Source: Sphingomonas yantingensis
GTDB lineage: Bacteria; Pseudomonadota; Alphaproteobacteria; Sphingomonadales; Sphingomonadaceae
Assembly: GCF_014199325.1 (NCBI RefSeq)
Contig: NZ_JACIJJ010000002.1
Span: 682,001 to 746,000, forward strand
DNA: 64,000 nt
Direction: 5' to 3'
Part shown: piece after piece, positions 41,971 to 50,002 of the stretch
How the letters are laid out: each line of letters opens with the position of its first letter
Position numbering within the stretch: position 1 is the first letter of the stretch
Position numbers and translations under genes: made by a program
Notes under the pieces: model-generated
What the model was told of the DNA's origin: nothing
Databases searched by the model: none
Seen by the model: only the letters and a program-made list of their open reading frames with translations

Positions 41971-43851
41971 TCAGTCGATCCCGATCGTGCGCGGCGACGG
42001 CGGAGAGGCGTAGAGTTCCTCGACCACGTCGGCCCGGCGGGCCAGCACCGCGCGCGCCGCTGCCGTCGCCTTGTCGGTCAGTTCGCCGTTCGAAAGGCTC
42101 GGCAGCTCCGTTTCCAGAACGATCCGGACGATACGCTGCGAACTGCCGCCTGCCGTCCGGGCGAGGCCGGTCAGGCGTTCGGCGATCCAGTCGCGCAGCG
42201 CCGGGGCGGCGACCACCGTTTCGATGTCGGCATCGGCCGGGAGCCCGGCCATGCGGCGCGCGGCGGCATGATCGGGGAAGCCGATCGCGGTGACGCGGTC
42301 ACGCTGCGCCCCGGCGATCACCGCATCCTTGAGCACCGGCGCCAGCGCCTCGAGAAGCTTGGCGCGCAGCGGCGCGACCGTGACCCAGGTGCCGGACGTG
42401 AGCTTGAAGTTTTCCGACGTGCGGCCGTGAAACAGGAAGCCCTCTTCGAGCCGGTCCGGGTCGATCGCCTTGATGAGATCGCCGGTCAGGAAGAAGCCTT
42501 CGTCGTCGAACGCCGCCGCGGTCAGGTCCGGCCGCTTCCAATAGCCCGGCGTGATGCTGTCGCCGGCGAACCGAAGTTCGAAGGCGTCCTCGAACGGCAC
42601 CAGTTTGACGGTGACGCCGGGCACCGGCAGGCCGGTTTCGGGTTTGCGATGCTGCTCCCAACTCGATTGCATCGGCGTGGGGCCGCACTCGGTCGAGCCG
42701 AGGCCCGAAACCATCAGGACGCGCTGCCCGGTCTCCGCAACGGCAAGGTCGTCGAGCGCCGACCACAGATGTGTCGCGAGCGAAGCGGCGCCGTACTGGA
42801 GCAACTTCAGATTGGCGAAGAACGCTTGGCGGAGCTCCGCGTCGGTCTGAAGGTGCGGGATGAGCGCCTCGAACCCGCTCGGCGAGGTGATGTAGATATT
42901 GATCGGATAGCGCTTGAGGTTGGCGATCGTCGCGGCGACGCCGCCGGGCGTCGGCTTCCCCTCGTCGATGTGAAGCGTCCCGCCTGCCCACAGCGCGAAG
43001 CCGAAATTGTTGTTGCCGCCGAAGGTATGATGCCAGGGAAGCCAATCGACCAGCACCGGTGGCTCATCCTGCAGGAAGGCATAGACGAGCATGTTCTGCG
43101 CGCGGTTGTCGGCGAGCATTCGATGCGACAGCATGACCGGCTTGGGCGTGCCGCTCGATCCCGATGTAAAGAGGATCTTGGCGACTTGATCCATCGCAAT
43201 CGACGCCTCGCGATCGCGCGACGAAGCGGTTGGTTCGGTCGCCAGAAGACCGGCGAGCGACAGCGTGTCGCGACCGGGCACGGGCCGCCCGCCCGAAATC
43301 ACGGGCATGTCGGGCGGGACGGCGGCGGCGATCGCAGCGGCGTATCGCTCGCCATCCGCGACATAGATCGCGCCGGCTCCCAACGACGCGATCACCGAAG
43401 ACAATTTGGCGAAGTCGTTGGCGAGCAGCGCATAGGCGGGTGAAATCGGGGCTGCCGGAATCCCGGCAAACATCGCCCCGAGGGTGATGCGTGCGCAGTC
43501 GATACTGTTCTCGGCGAGGATCGCGAGCGGCCGTTCGTCCGAAAGCGGCAATTCGGCCAGCGCCGCGGCGACTGCCCGTGCATCGGCCAGTGCCTCGCCG
43601 AACGACCAGCGTCGCCGGCCATCCTCGTACGCTTCGGTCAGGAACGTGCGATCGGGATGCGCCGTGGCCCACATTTCGAGCCGCTGATTCCAGTTCTGCA
43701 CCACCGGCGCGGGCTCGGCGGCGTGCCGGACGAGCACCGAACCATCGGCCCGCCGGGTGACGATCGCTGCTTTCGCGCCCATCCGAACGGGTCGCACCGG
43801 GTAGGCGCTGCTGTCGATTCCGCGCGAGTCGCGTTCCTGGAGCTGGGTCAT
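41971..43851 (-). CDS. AMP-dependent CoA ligase, feruloyl-CoA synthase-like
   Basis: A 626-residue adenylate-forming enzyme of the feruloyl-CoA synthase subgroup. ILFTSGSSGTPKPVMLSHRM at about 235 binds phosphate, VDWLPWHHTFGGNNNFG follows, LGSTECGPTPMQSSWEQH lies at about 400, and FFLTGDLIKAIDPDRLEEGF at about 470. These enzymes activate aryl- or alkenyl-carboxylic acids. The start is the ATG at 43851; the 73 upstream codons of open frame lie over the divergent promoter and show no homology. It is a single-gene unit between a terminator and the promoter shared with the iclR gene. Confidence 0.9.
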   Translation of the reverse strand: MTQLQERDSRGIDSSAYPVRPVRMGAKAAIVTRRADGSVLVRHAAEPAPVVQNWNQRLEMWATAHPDRTFLTEAYEDGRRRWSFGEALADARAVAAALAELPLSDERPLAILAENSIDCARITLGAMFAGIPAAPISPAYALLANDFAKLSSVIASLGAGAIYVADGERYAAAIAAAVPPDMPVISGGRPVPGRDTLSLAGLLATEPTASSRDREASIAMDQVAKILFTSGSSGTPKPVMLSHRMLADNRAQNMLVYAFLQDEPPVLVDWLPWHHTFGGNNNFGFALWAGGTLHIDEGKPTPGGVAATIANLKRYPINIYITSPSGFEALIPHLQTDAELRQAFFANLKLLQYGAASLATHLWSALDDLAVAETGQRVLMVSGLGSTECGPTPMQSSWEQHRKPETGLPVPGVTVKLVPFEDAFELRFAGDSITPGYWKRPDLTAAAFDDEGFFLTGDLIKAIDPDRLEEGFLFHGRTSENFKLTSGTWVTVAPLRAKLLEALAPVLKDAVIAGAQRDRVTAIGFPDHAAARRMAGLPADADIETVVAAPALRDWIAERLTGLARTAGGSSQRIVRIVLETELPSLSNGELTDKATAAARAVLARRADVVEELYASPPSPRTIGID

Positions 43852-43901
43852 GGGGGTGTTTGAGCCGCCCGGCGCCCGCTTTGCAATTGTCCTGCCGCAG
43901 C

Positions 43902-43915
43902 ATCGGATAGCCGAT
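43902..43915. promoter_or_regulatory. Operator-like perfect inverted repeat between the CoA ligase and iclR genes
   Basis: Reads ATCGG-ATAG-CCGAT, flanked by C and G, giving 6-bp perfect arms. It is 51 bp from the CoA ligase start and 149 bp from the IclR start, so it more likely controls the ligase. Confidence 0.6.
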
Positions 43916-43976
43916 GGGATCACTTGTCGCGGCGCACCTTTTTGTCGCTGAGAATGAACCGTCGACCGTACATCTA

Positions 43977-43988
43977 TTGTTATGACAA
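43977..43988. promoter_or_regulatory. Inverted repeat TTGT-N4-ACAA upstream of iclR
   Basis: TTGT-TATG-ACAA lies 76 bp before the iclR start in a relatively A+T-rich stretch. It differs from the ATCGC family and could be the site of the IclR protein encoded next to it. Confidence 0.35.
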
Positions 43989-44063
43989 CATGCCCACTTG
44001 ACGCGTACGACATATCAGCAGACGATGCGTGCAGATCGGTACACCGGCGCATGGAGAGGACGG

Positions 44064-44867
44064 ATGGCAACCCTGGACGTGAAGAAGATCAAGTCGGCCA
44101 AGCGCGTGCTGGAGATCTTCGAGTTCTTCAATTCGAAGCGTTCGGAAGCGACGGTCATGGAGATCGCCCGCGAATACGGTTATCCGCAATCAAGCACGTC
44201 GGAACTGCTCGGCTGTCTCGTCGAACTGGGTTTCCTGACCCGTGATCGGTATCGCCGGACCTATCGGCCGACGGCCAAAGTCGCGATGCTCGGCGCCTGG
44301 ACGCATCCTCGCCTGTTCCGCCGCGGTCATCTGCTCACGCTGATGGACGATCTGGCTGCCGAGCTCGAGTGCTCGGTCGTGCTGACCGGCTGCGTCGGTC
44401 TGCGCACCGAGCATCTCGAGGTCGTCCACGGCGGCACCGACTTGCCCGGGATCGAAAATGCCGGGCCGCTCAGCCGTGGTCAGCTGGGCCGGCTGCTGCT
44501 GTCGGTTCACGACCGGATCGCGATCCGCAAGCTGGTGCATCGCATGAACAGCGAAGCCGCAGAGGATCAGCGCGTGCGTTGCGAGGACTTCCTTGTGGAG
44601 ATCGACGATATCCGGACACAGGGTTTCGCGGTCAGCGCCGGGCTGTCGGAGGGCGCTGGCGGGATCGTTGCCGTGCGCCTGCCGCAGAGCGCGACCAACG
44701 AGAATCTCGCGCTCTCCGTGGTGGTCGGCGAGGGGGATCTGCGCGGCTGCGGCTTTTTCCTTCGGGCGTTGCGCGAAACCGTCGCGACGCTGGCAACGCC
44801 GGCACCTCTGACAGTGCGACACGGCGCATTGCAGGGTCAGACGCCGCTCTACGCCCGCGTCGGCTGA
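44064..44867 (+). CDS. IclR-family transcriptional regulator
   Basis: A 267-residue regulator. The N-terminal winged helix reads SAKRVLEIFEFFNSKRSEAT, then MEIAREYGYPQSSTSELLGC and LVELGFLTRDRYRRTYRPT. The C-terminal effector-binding domain follows from about residue 85, though with low similarity to well-known members. GGAGAGGACGG stands just before the chosen ATG (44064). It is divergent from the CoA ligase gene and precedes, after a strong hairpin, a crotonase and acyl-CoA dehydrogenase operon. It probably controls one or both flanking units in response to an acyl or aromatic acid. Confidence 0.9.
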   Translation: MATLDVKKIKSAKRVLEIFEFFNSKRSEATVMEIAREYGYPQSSTSELLGCLVELGFLTRDRYRRTYRPTAKVAMLGAWTHPRLFRRGHLLTLMDDLAAELECSVVLTGCVGLRTEHLEVVHGGTDLPGIENAGPLSRGQLGRLLLSVHDRIAIRKLVHRMNSEAAEDQRVRCEDFLVEIDDIRTQGFAVSAGLSEGAGGIVAVRLPQSATNENLALSVVVGEGDLRGCGFFLRALRETVATLATPAPLTVRHGALQGQTPLYARVG

Positions 44868-44893
44868 ACGCCCGAAGCGACGTAAGCTTTCGC

Positions 44894-44922
44894 AAGGTGG
44901 TGCCGCCTCGCGGCGCCACCTT
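44894..44922 (+). terminator. Strong hairpin between iclR and the crotonase operon
   Basis: AAGGTGGTGCCGC pairs with GCGGCGCCACCTT around a CTC loop, 13 bp with one T-G pair. It probably ends the iclR transcript; it could also act as an attenuator for the operon starting at 44943, since only about 20 bp separate it from that gene and no ATCGC-type repeat is seen there. Confidence 0.65.
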
Positions 44923-44942
44923 CGCATCATTGGGGGAATTTC

Positions 44943-45728
44943 GTGACCGACCAGATCCTGACGCGCAAGGACGGCGCGATCGGCCGTATCATCTTCAACA
45001 ATCCCGGCAAGATGAACGCCATGTCGCTGGCGATGTGGGAAGGCATGGGCCAGGCGATGAAGGCGTTCGAGGCGGACGACGAAGTCCGCGTGGTCGTCTT
45101 CTCCGGTGAAGGGGGCAAGGCCTTCGTCGCCGGGGCCGACGTCTCCAAATATGCCGAGGAGCGCGGTGCCGCCGATGCGCAGGAGCATTACGCCAGGACC
45201 GGCGAGGATGCCCTGCAGGCGATCTACCGATCGAAGAAGGTGACGGTCGCGGCGATCGACGGCTATTGCATCGGCGGCGGCGTATCGGTCGCGCTGGTCT
45301 GTGACCTTCGCTATTGTTCGGCCAAATCGTCGTTCGGTCAGCCGGCGATGAATATCGGTATCGGTTACCGCTATTCATCGCTGCGGCGTATGGTCGACAT
45401 CGTCGGCTATGGTGCGGCCAAGGATATGCTGCTCGGCGGCCTGCGCTTCGATGCGCAGGAGGCATATGCGAAGGGACTGGTCGGCCGGGTCGTGCCTGAC
45501 AAGGAGTTCGATGGCTGGATCGAGAAGATCGTCGGCAACATCGCGATTGGCGCCCCCCTGACCGCCGAAGACATCAAATACACGCTCTGGACTTACGCGC
45601 AGGACGAATCGAAGCGCGACCTCGCCCGCTGCGAGGAGCTGTTCCAGATCTGCTACGCCTCGGAGGATTACAAGGAAGGTATTTCGGCCTTCGCCGAGAA
45701 GCGCAAGCCGGTCTTCACTGGCCGCTGA
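44943..45728 (+). CDS. Enoyl-CoA hydratase/isomerase-family protein lacking both catalytic glutamates
   Basis: A 261-residue crotonase with GTG start. GGKAFVAGADVSKYAEERG is the oxyanion-hole region. The two classical Glu positions are Ser (GGGVSVALVCD) and Ala (FGQPAMNIGIG), although the flanking sequence is well conserved. It may be an isomerase, a ring-opening hydrolase or an inactive partner. It starts an operon with the acyl-CoA dehydrogenase pair at 45732-47966, with 3-bp spacing between each gene, and so probably acts directly before or after that dehydrogenase. Confidence 0.87.
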   Translation: MTDQILTRKDGAIGRIIFNNPGKMNAMSLAMWEGMGQAMKAFEADDEVRVVVFSGEGGKAFVAGADVSKYAEERGAADAQEHYARTGEDALQAIYRSKKVTVAAIDGYCIGGGVSVALVCDLRYCSAKSSFGQPAMNIGIGYRYSSLRRMVDIVGYGAAKDMLLGGLRFDAQEAYAKGLVGRVVPDKEFDGWIEKIVGNIAIGAPLTAEDIKYTLWTYAQDESKRDLARCEELFQICYASEDYKEGISAFAEKRKPVFTGR

Positions 45729-45731
45729 TCG

Positions 45732-46880
45732 ATGGACCTTCGCCCGACGCCCGAGGAAGCCGCGTTCCGCCGCGAGGTACGCGACTTCATCCGCGCGGAA
45801 CTCGATCCCGCGACGCATCGCAAGATGCTCGATGGGCGATTGCCGAACCGGGACGAGGTGGTTGCCTGGCAGCGCGCGCTCAATGCGCGTGGCTGGGCGA
45901 CGCCCGCCTGGCCGCGCGAGCATGGCGGACCGGGTTGGGGGCCGGTCGAGCGCGCAATCTTCCTCGACGAGCTGCATCAGGCGCCGGCGCCCGAGCCGGT
46001 GTCGTTCAACGTCGCGATGCTGGGGCCGGTGCTGATCCGCTACGGCACCGAAGCGCAGAAGAATCGGTTCCTCGGCCCGACCGCCAATCTCGACATCTGG
46101 TGGTGTCAGGGGTTTTCGGAGCCGGGCGCCGGGTCGGATCTGGCGGCGGTGCGCACGCGCGCGGTGCGTGACGGCGACGACTATGTCGTGACAGGCCACA
46201 AGATTTGGCAGGGTATGGCCCACCATGCCGATTGGATGTTCACGCTGGTCCGCACCGATCCAACCGCGGCGAAGCGGCAGGCGGGTCTGTCGTTCCTGCT
46301 GATCGACCTGCGCCTGCCCGGCGTGACGATCCGGCCGATCATCACGATCGATGGCCGGCACGAGGTGAACGAGGTCTTCCTCGATGAGGTGCGCGTTCCC
46401 GCCGACTGCCTGGTCGGCGCGGAAAACGATGGCTGGACCGTGACCAAGGCGCTCTTGTCAAGCGAGCGGACCAACATCGCCCGGATCGGCATGACCAAGC
46501 ATATCCTGCGCCGGATCAAGACGCAGGCGGCGGGGGATGCCGGGCTGTTGGCCAAGGCGGCGGCGATCGAGGCCGAATTGCGCATGCTGGAGGTGACGCA
46601 GCTTCGTATCCTCGATGCCCAGCGTCGGTCCGACGGTGCCGATCCGCGATCGTCGGTGCTGAAGCTGAAGGGCGTCGAACTGAGACAAGCGGCGTCGGAG
46701 CTGCTGGTGCAGGCGATCGGCCCGGCGGCGCTCCGTGCCGATCCCGAAGGGCCCGAGGCGATCGAGGATGCGCAGGGCACCGCGCTTCCGAACTATGCGG
46801 TCCTGCGCGCGGCATCGATCTATGGCGGCGCGAGCGAGGTGCAGAAGACCATCCTTGCCAAGAACGTGCTGGGGCTCTGA
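45732..46880 (+). CDS. Acyl-CoA dehydrogenase-family subunit (SEPGAGSDLA partner)
   Basis: A 382-residue acyl-CoA dehydrogenase subunit. GFSEPGAGSDLAAVRTRAV and VTGHKIWQGMAHHADWMF show an intact middle domain, VFLDEVRVPADCLVGAEN follows, and the end has YGGASEVQKTILAKNVLG. It lacks RxQFG and QLHGG motifs, which are supplied by the adjacent gene at 46884, 3 bp downstream. This is the third such complementary pair in the window and should use ETF as electron acceptor. Confidence 0.9.
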   Translation: MDLRPTPEEAAFRREVRDFIRAELDPATHRKMLDGRLPNRDEVVAWQRALNARGWATPAWPREHGGPGWGPVERAIFLDELHQAPAPEPVSFNVAMLGPVLIRYGTEAQKNRFLGPTANLDIWWCQGFSEPGAGSDLAAVRTRAVRDGDDYVVTGHKIWQGMAHHADWMFTLVRTDPTAAKRQAGLSFLLIDLRLPGVTIRPIITIDGRHEVNEVFLDEVRVPADCLVGAENDGWTVTKALLSSERTNIARIGMTKHILRRIKTQAAGDAGLLAKAAAIEAELRMLEVTQLRILDAQRRSDGADPRSSVLKLKGVELRQAASELLVQAIGPAALRADPEGPEAIEDAQGTALPNYAVLRAASIYGGASEVQKTILAKNVLGL

Positions 46881-46883
46881 GCG

Positions 46884-47966
46884 ATGAATCTCGAACTGGA
46901 TGACGACCAGCGCCTATTGAAGGAGATGGTCGACCGCTTCGCCGAAGACACCGGCGGCCTCGACTCGCATCGTGCTGCGGCCCGCACCGCCGCCGGCTGG
47001 AGCGAGAATGCCTGGCAGGGGATGGCGGATCTGGGCCTCACAGCGGTCATGGTATCGGAGCCCGCGGGTGGGCTGGGCGGCGGCGGGGCCGAGTTGATGA
47101 TTCTTGGCGAAGCGATCGGACGCCATCTGCTTGCGGTGCCCTATCTCGACACCGCGATCCTGTGCGGCACAGCCCTGTCCGCCGCGCCGGCACCGCTTCG
47201 CGAGCGCGCCCTGGGGGAATTGCTAGACGGCAGTCGGCGCTATGCGCTGGTCACGGGCGCGATATCGGACGACGAGGGCACCTTAACGGGAAAGGCGCAC
47301 GGCTTTTTCGGATGCGGGACGGCGGAGGCGTTCATCGTCGATACCGGCCACGCTTTCTATCTGGTTGATGCTGGCGCCCCCGGCCTGTCCCGGGCGGCCC
47401 GACCGCTGCACGGCGGCGGTACGGCCGCAGATGTGCGGCTGGACGGCGTCCGGGGCGAGCAGATTGCGGCTGGAGACGAGGCGGCTCGCCTGCGCCTTGA
47501 GTTGCGAGATCGGCGCGTCGCCTTTCTGGCGGCCGAGGCGCTTGGCGCCGCCGAAGGCGCGTTCGAGGCGACGTCGGACTATCTCAAGACGCGGGTCCAG
47601 TTCGGCAAGCCGCTCGCCAGCAACCAGGCGCTCCAGCATCGTGCGGCCGAGATGCTGGTCGAGATCGAGCAGTTGCGATCCGCGGCGATCCTTGCAGCCT
47701 GCTCGCTGGAAGAGCCCGTTGCTGACGAACGCGAGCGGATCATGGCGGCCGTCTCGATCGTCGCGGTCAAGACGGGTCGCTTCGTCGCGCAGCAGGCGGT
47801 GCAGTTGCACGGCGGCATCGGCGTGACCGAGGAGCATGCCGTCGGCCACTGGTTCCTGCGGCTGACCGCGATCGGCCTGCTGCTCGACGGGGTGTCGGCC
47901 ACGCGCACGCTGGCGGGGCTTGGCGGGTTCGTTGCGGCGGCACCCTATTGGGAAGCCGCCGCGTGA
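46884..47966 (+). CDS. Acyl-CoA dehydrogenase-family subunit (C-terminal FAD-motif partner)
   Basis: A 360-residue partner subunit. TRVQFGKPLASNQALQHRAAE at about 237 and VQLHGGIGVTEEHAVGHWFLR at about 308 are retained, while the middle-domain motif is lost (region reads YALVTGAISDDEGTLTGKA). Its start follows the stop codon of the partner by 3 bp. Together with the preceding gene it is expected to form one heteromeric acyl-CoA dehydrogenase. It is convergent with the SDR at 47973, leaving only 6 bp. Confidence 0.9.
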   Translation: MNLELDDDQRLLKEMVDRFAEDTGGLDSHRAAARTAAGWSENAWQGMADLGLTAVMVSEPAGGLGGGGAELMILGEAIGRHLLAVPYLDTAILCGTALSAAPAPLRERALGELLDGSRRYALVTGAISDDEGTLTGKAHGFFGCGTAEAFIVDTGHAFYLVDAGAPGLSRAARPLHGGGTAADVRLDGVRGEQIAAGDEAARLRLELRDRRVAFLAAEALGAAEGAFEATSDYLKTRVQFGKPLASNQALQHRAAEMLVEIEQLRSAAILAACSLEEPVADERERIMAAVSIVAVKTGRFVAQQAVQLHGGIGVTEEHAVGHWFLRLTAIGLLLDGVSATRTLAGLGGFVAAAPYWEAAA

Positions 47967-47972
47967 ATTCGC

Positions 47973-48755
47973 CTAGAGCGACTGGCCGTCGTCGAGCTCG
48001 AACCCACCGCCGGTGATCGCGCGCGAGGCGTCGGACAACAGGTAAAGCGTGATCCCGTCGAGGTCGGCGGGGACCATCACCCGGCGGCGCGGGAAGCTGC
48101 CGATCAGCTTCTCCCCGCTGGCGCTTTCGAGCCATTCGGTGTTGAGCTCGGTCTTGATCCAGCCGGGCAAGATCGTGTTGACGTTGATCCCGCGCGTCGC
48201 CCATTCGCGCGCTAAGCTCTTGCCCATCATCAACACGCCCGCCTTCGACGTCGAATAGGCGGTGAGGCCGGGCAGTACGCGATGCGATCCGACCGACCCG
48301 ACCAGCACGATGCGTCCGTTGCCCTTTTCCTTCGATCCGCTGGCGATCATCCGCCGCGCACCCTCTCGCGCCGTCAGGAAAACCCCGCGCAGGTTGACCG
48401 ACATGATCTGATCGAAATCGGCGGCAGTCAGGTCGATGGCGCTGCCGGGCACGTTGAGGCCGGCATTTGCGAGGACCGAATCGACAGGCCCCAGCGCCGC
48501 TTCAGCCGCGTCATAACCCGCGGCGACCGACGCCTCGTCGGCGACGTCCATCGTGATCGCTGCGGCGCGGCCGCCATCGCGGGTCAGGTCGGCAACCAGG
48601 TCGGCCAGGCGATCGGCACGTCGCGCCGCGAGCGCCACGGCGGCGCCGGCCGCGACGGCGGCGCGGGCGAAGTGGGCACCGAGGCCCGAAGAGGCGCCGG
48701 TGATGAGGAGGGTGCGACCGCGAAGGTCGGCGAGCGGACGTGTCGTGTCGGTCAT
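47973..48755 (-). CDS. Short-chain dehydrogenase/reductase
   Basis: A 260-residue classical SDR. TGASSGLGAHFARAAVAAG binds the cofactor, ANAGLNVPG lies at about 98, Ser in VGSVGSHRVLPG and Tyr/Lys in TAYSTSKAG are the catalytic residues, and LPGWIKTEL follows. Arg-Arg after the second strand (AARRADRL) suggests NADP(H). The start is ATG 48755. It is divergent from the epoxide hydrolase gene and shares an operator-like repeat with it. It probably oxidises or reduces a hydroxyl/keto group on a pathway intermediate. Confidence 0.88.
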   Translation of the reverse strand: MTDTTRPLADLRGRTLLITGASSGLGAHFARAAVAAGAAVALAARRADRLADLVADLTRDGGRAAAITMDVADEASVAAGYDAAEAALGPVDSVLANAGLNVPGSAIDLTAADFDQIMSVNLRGVFLTAREGARRMIASGSKEKGNGRIVLVGSVGSHRVLPGLTAYSTSKAGVLMMGKSLAREWATRGINVNTILPGWIKTELNTEWLESASGEKLIGSFPRRRVMVPADLDGITLYLLSDASRAITGGGFELDDGQSL

Positions 48756-48792
48756 GCGGCGATATCTATCGAACGGGCCGGCATGCGCGAGT

Positions 48793-48806
48793 ATCCGCCC
48801 TGCGAT
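48793..48806. promoter_or_regulatory. Operator-like inverted repeat between the SDR and epoxide hydrolase genes
   Basis: Reads ATCCG-CCCT-GCGAT; the left arm matches poorly, the right arm perfectly. It is 38 bp from the SDR start and 65 bp from the epoxide hydrolase start. Confidence 0.45.
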
Positions 48807-48871
48807 ATCGCGTGGACGCTGCTTGTCGCCCCGCCGCCGCCTGCCATGGTGCGTGCAGAGGAGAGCCCGCG

Positions 48872-50002
48872 ATGACCGTTCGTCCGTTCGAGATCGCCGT
48901 GCCCGATGCCGTTCTCGATCGCATCTCGCGACAGGTCGGCGACGCGCGGATCGGCTACGCGCCCGCGGACGACCACGGCAGTTGGTCCTACGGCACCGAT
49001 GCGGCGTATCTTGCGGAGCTGGTCGCCTATTGGCGCGAGCATTATGACTGGCGTGCACACGAACGCGCGCTCAACCGCTGGCCGCATTTCAAGGCCGAGA
49101 TCGACGGCATCGACATCCATTTCCAGCACATACGCGGTTCGGGCGGTGGACGTCCGCTGATGCTGACCCACGGCTGGCCCGGCTCGATCGTCGAGTTCCA
49201 GGGGGTGATCGAGCGACTTGCCTTTCCCGAACGCTTCGGCGGCAGGGCGGAGGACGGGTTCGATCTCGTCATCCCGTCCTTGCCCGGTTTCGGTTGGTCC
49301 GGGCGTCCGCCAAAGCCGATAGGGCCAAAGGGCGTCGCCACGCTGTGGCGCCGGTTGATGACCGAGGAGCTGGGCTATCCGCGCTTTGCCGCCCAGGGCG
49401 GCGATTGGGGATCGGTGGTGACGGCCCGGCTCGGCGGCGAGCACAGCGACGTTGTCGCCGCGATCCACCTCAATTTTCTCGTCGGACCGCGAACGGATCC
49501 GGCGGACGCGGACGCGAACCAGGCATATTGGGCCGCGTACCAGCGCGTGCAGGCGACCGAAGGCGCGTATATGAGCGAGCAGGCAACGAAGCCGCAGACG
49601 ATCGGCCTCGCGCTGTTCGACAACCCTGTCGGGACCGCCGCCTGGGTCATCGAGAAGTTCCACGGCTGGGGCGACACGGGCGGGGATATCGAGAGCCGCT
49701 TCAGCAAGGACGTGCTGCTGACGAACGTGATGAGCTACCTCGTCAACGACGCCATGCTGTCGTCATTCTGGGCCTATCGCTCGATCATGCGGGAGCGGCC
49801 GTTCGAAGGGCGTATCGCGGTACCAACAGGGGCCGCCCTGTTCCCCGGCGAATTCTATCCGATGCCCACCCGTGCCAATGCCGAGTGTGTCTACGACATC
49901 CGGTCTTGGACCGAGATGCCGAGCGGCGGGCATTTTGCCGCACTGGAGGAGCCCGCCCTGTTCAGCGAGGATGTTCGCACGTTCCTGCGCGACTTTATCT
50001 AG
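48872..50002 (+). CDS. Epoxide hydrolase (EHN-domain alpha/beta-hydrolase)
   Basis: A 376-residue microsomal-type epoxide hydrolase. The EHN domain occupies about residues 1-105 (RPFEIAVPDAVLDRISRQVG, WREHYDWRAHERALNRWPHF). The core has LTHGWPGSIVEFQGVIERL (HGWPG oxyanion hole), the nucleophile Asp in QGGDWGSVVTARLG at about 180, and the catalytic His in SGGHFAALEEP near the end. It would open an epoxide made by one of the P450s to a diol. The ATG at 48872 has GAGGAG upstream. Its TAG overlaps the TAG of the convergent P450 gene within a shared CTAG. Confidence 0.92.
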   Translation: MTVRPFEIAVPDAVLDRISRQVGDARIGYAPADDHGSWSYGTDAAYLAELVAYWREHYDWRAHERALNRWPHFKAEIDGIDIHFQHIRGSGGGRPLMLTHGWPGSIVEFQGVIERLAFPERFGGRAEDGFDLVIPSLPGFGWSGRPPKPIGPKGVATLWRRLMTEELGYPRFAAQGGDWGSVVTARLGGEHSDVVAAIHLNFLVGPRTDPADADANQAYWAAYQRVQATEGAYMSEQATKPQTIGLALFDNPVGTAAWVIEKFHGWGDTGGDIESRFSKDVLLTNVMSYLVNDAMLSSFWAYRSIMRERPFEGRIAVPTGAALFPGEFYPMPTRANAECVYDIRSWTEMPSGGHFAALEEPALFSEDVRTFLRDFI

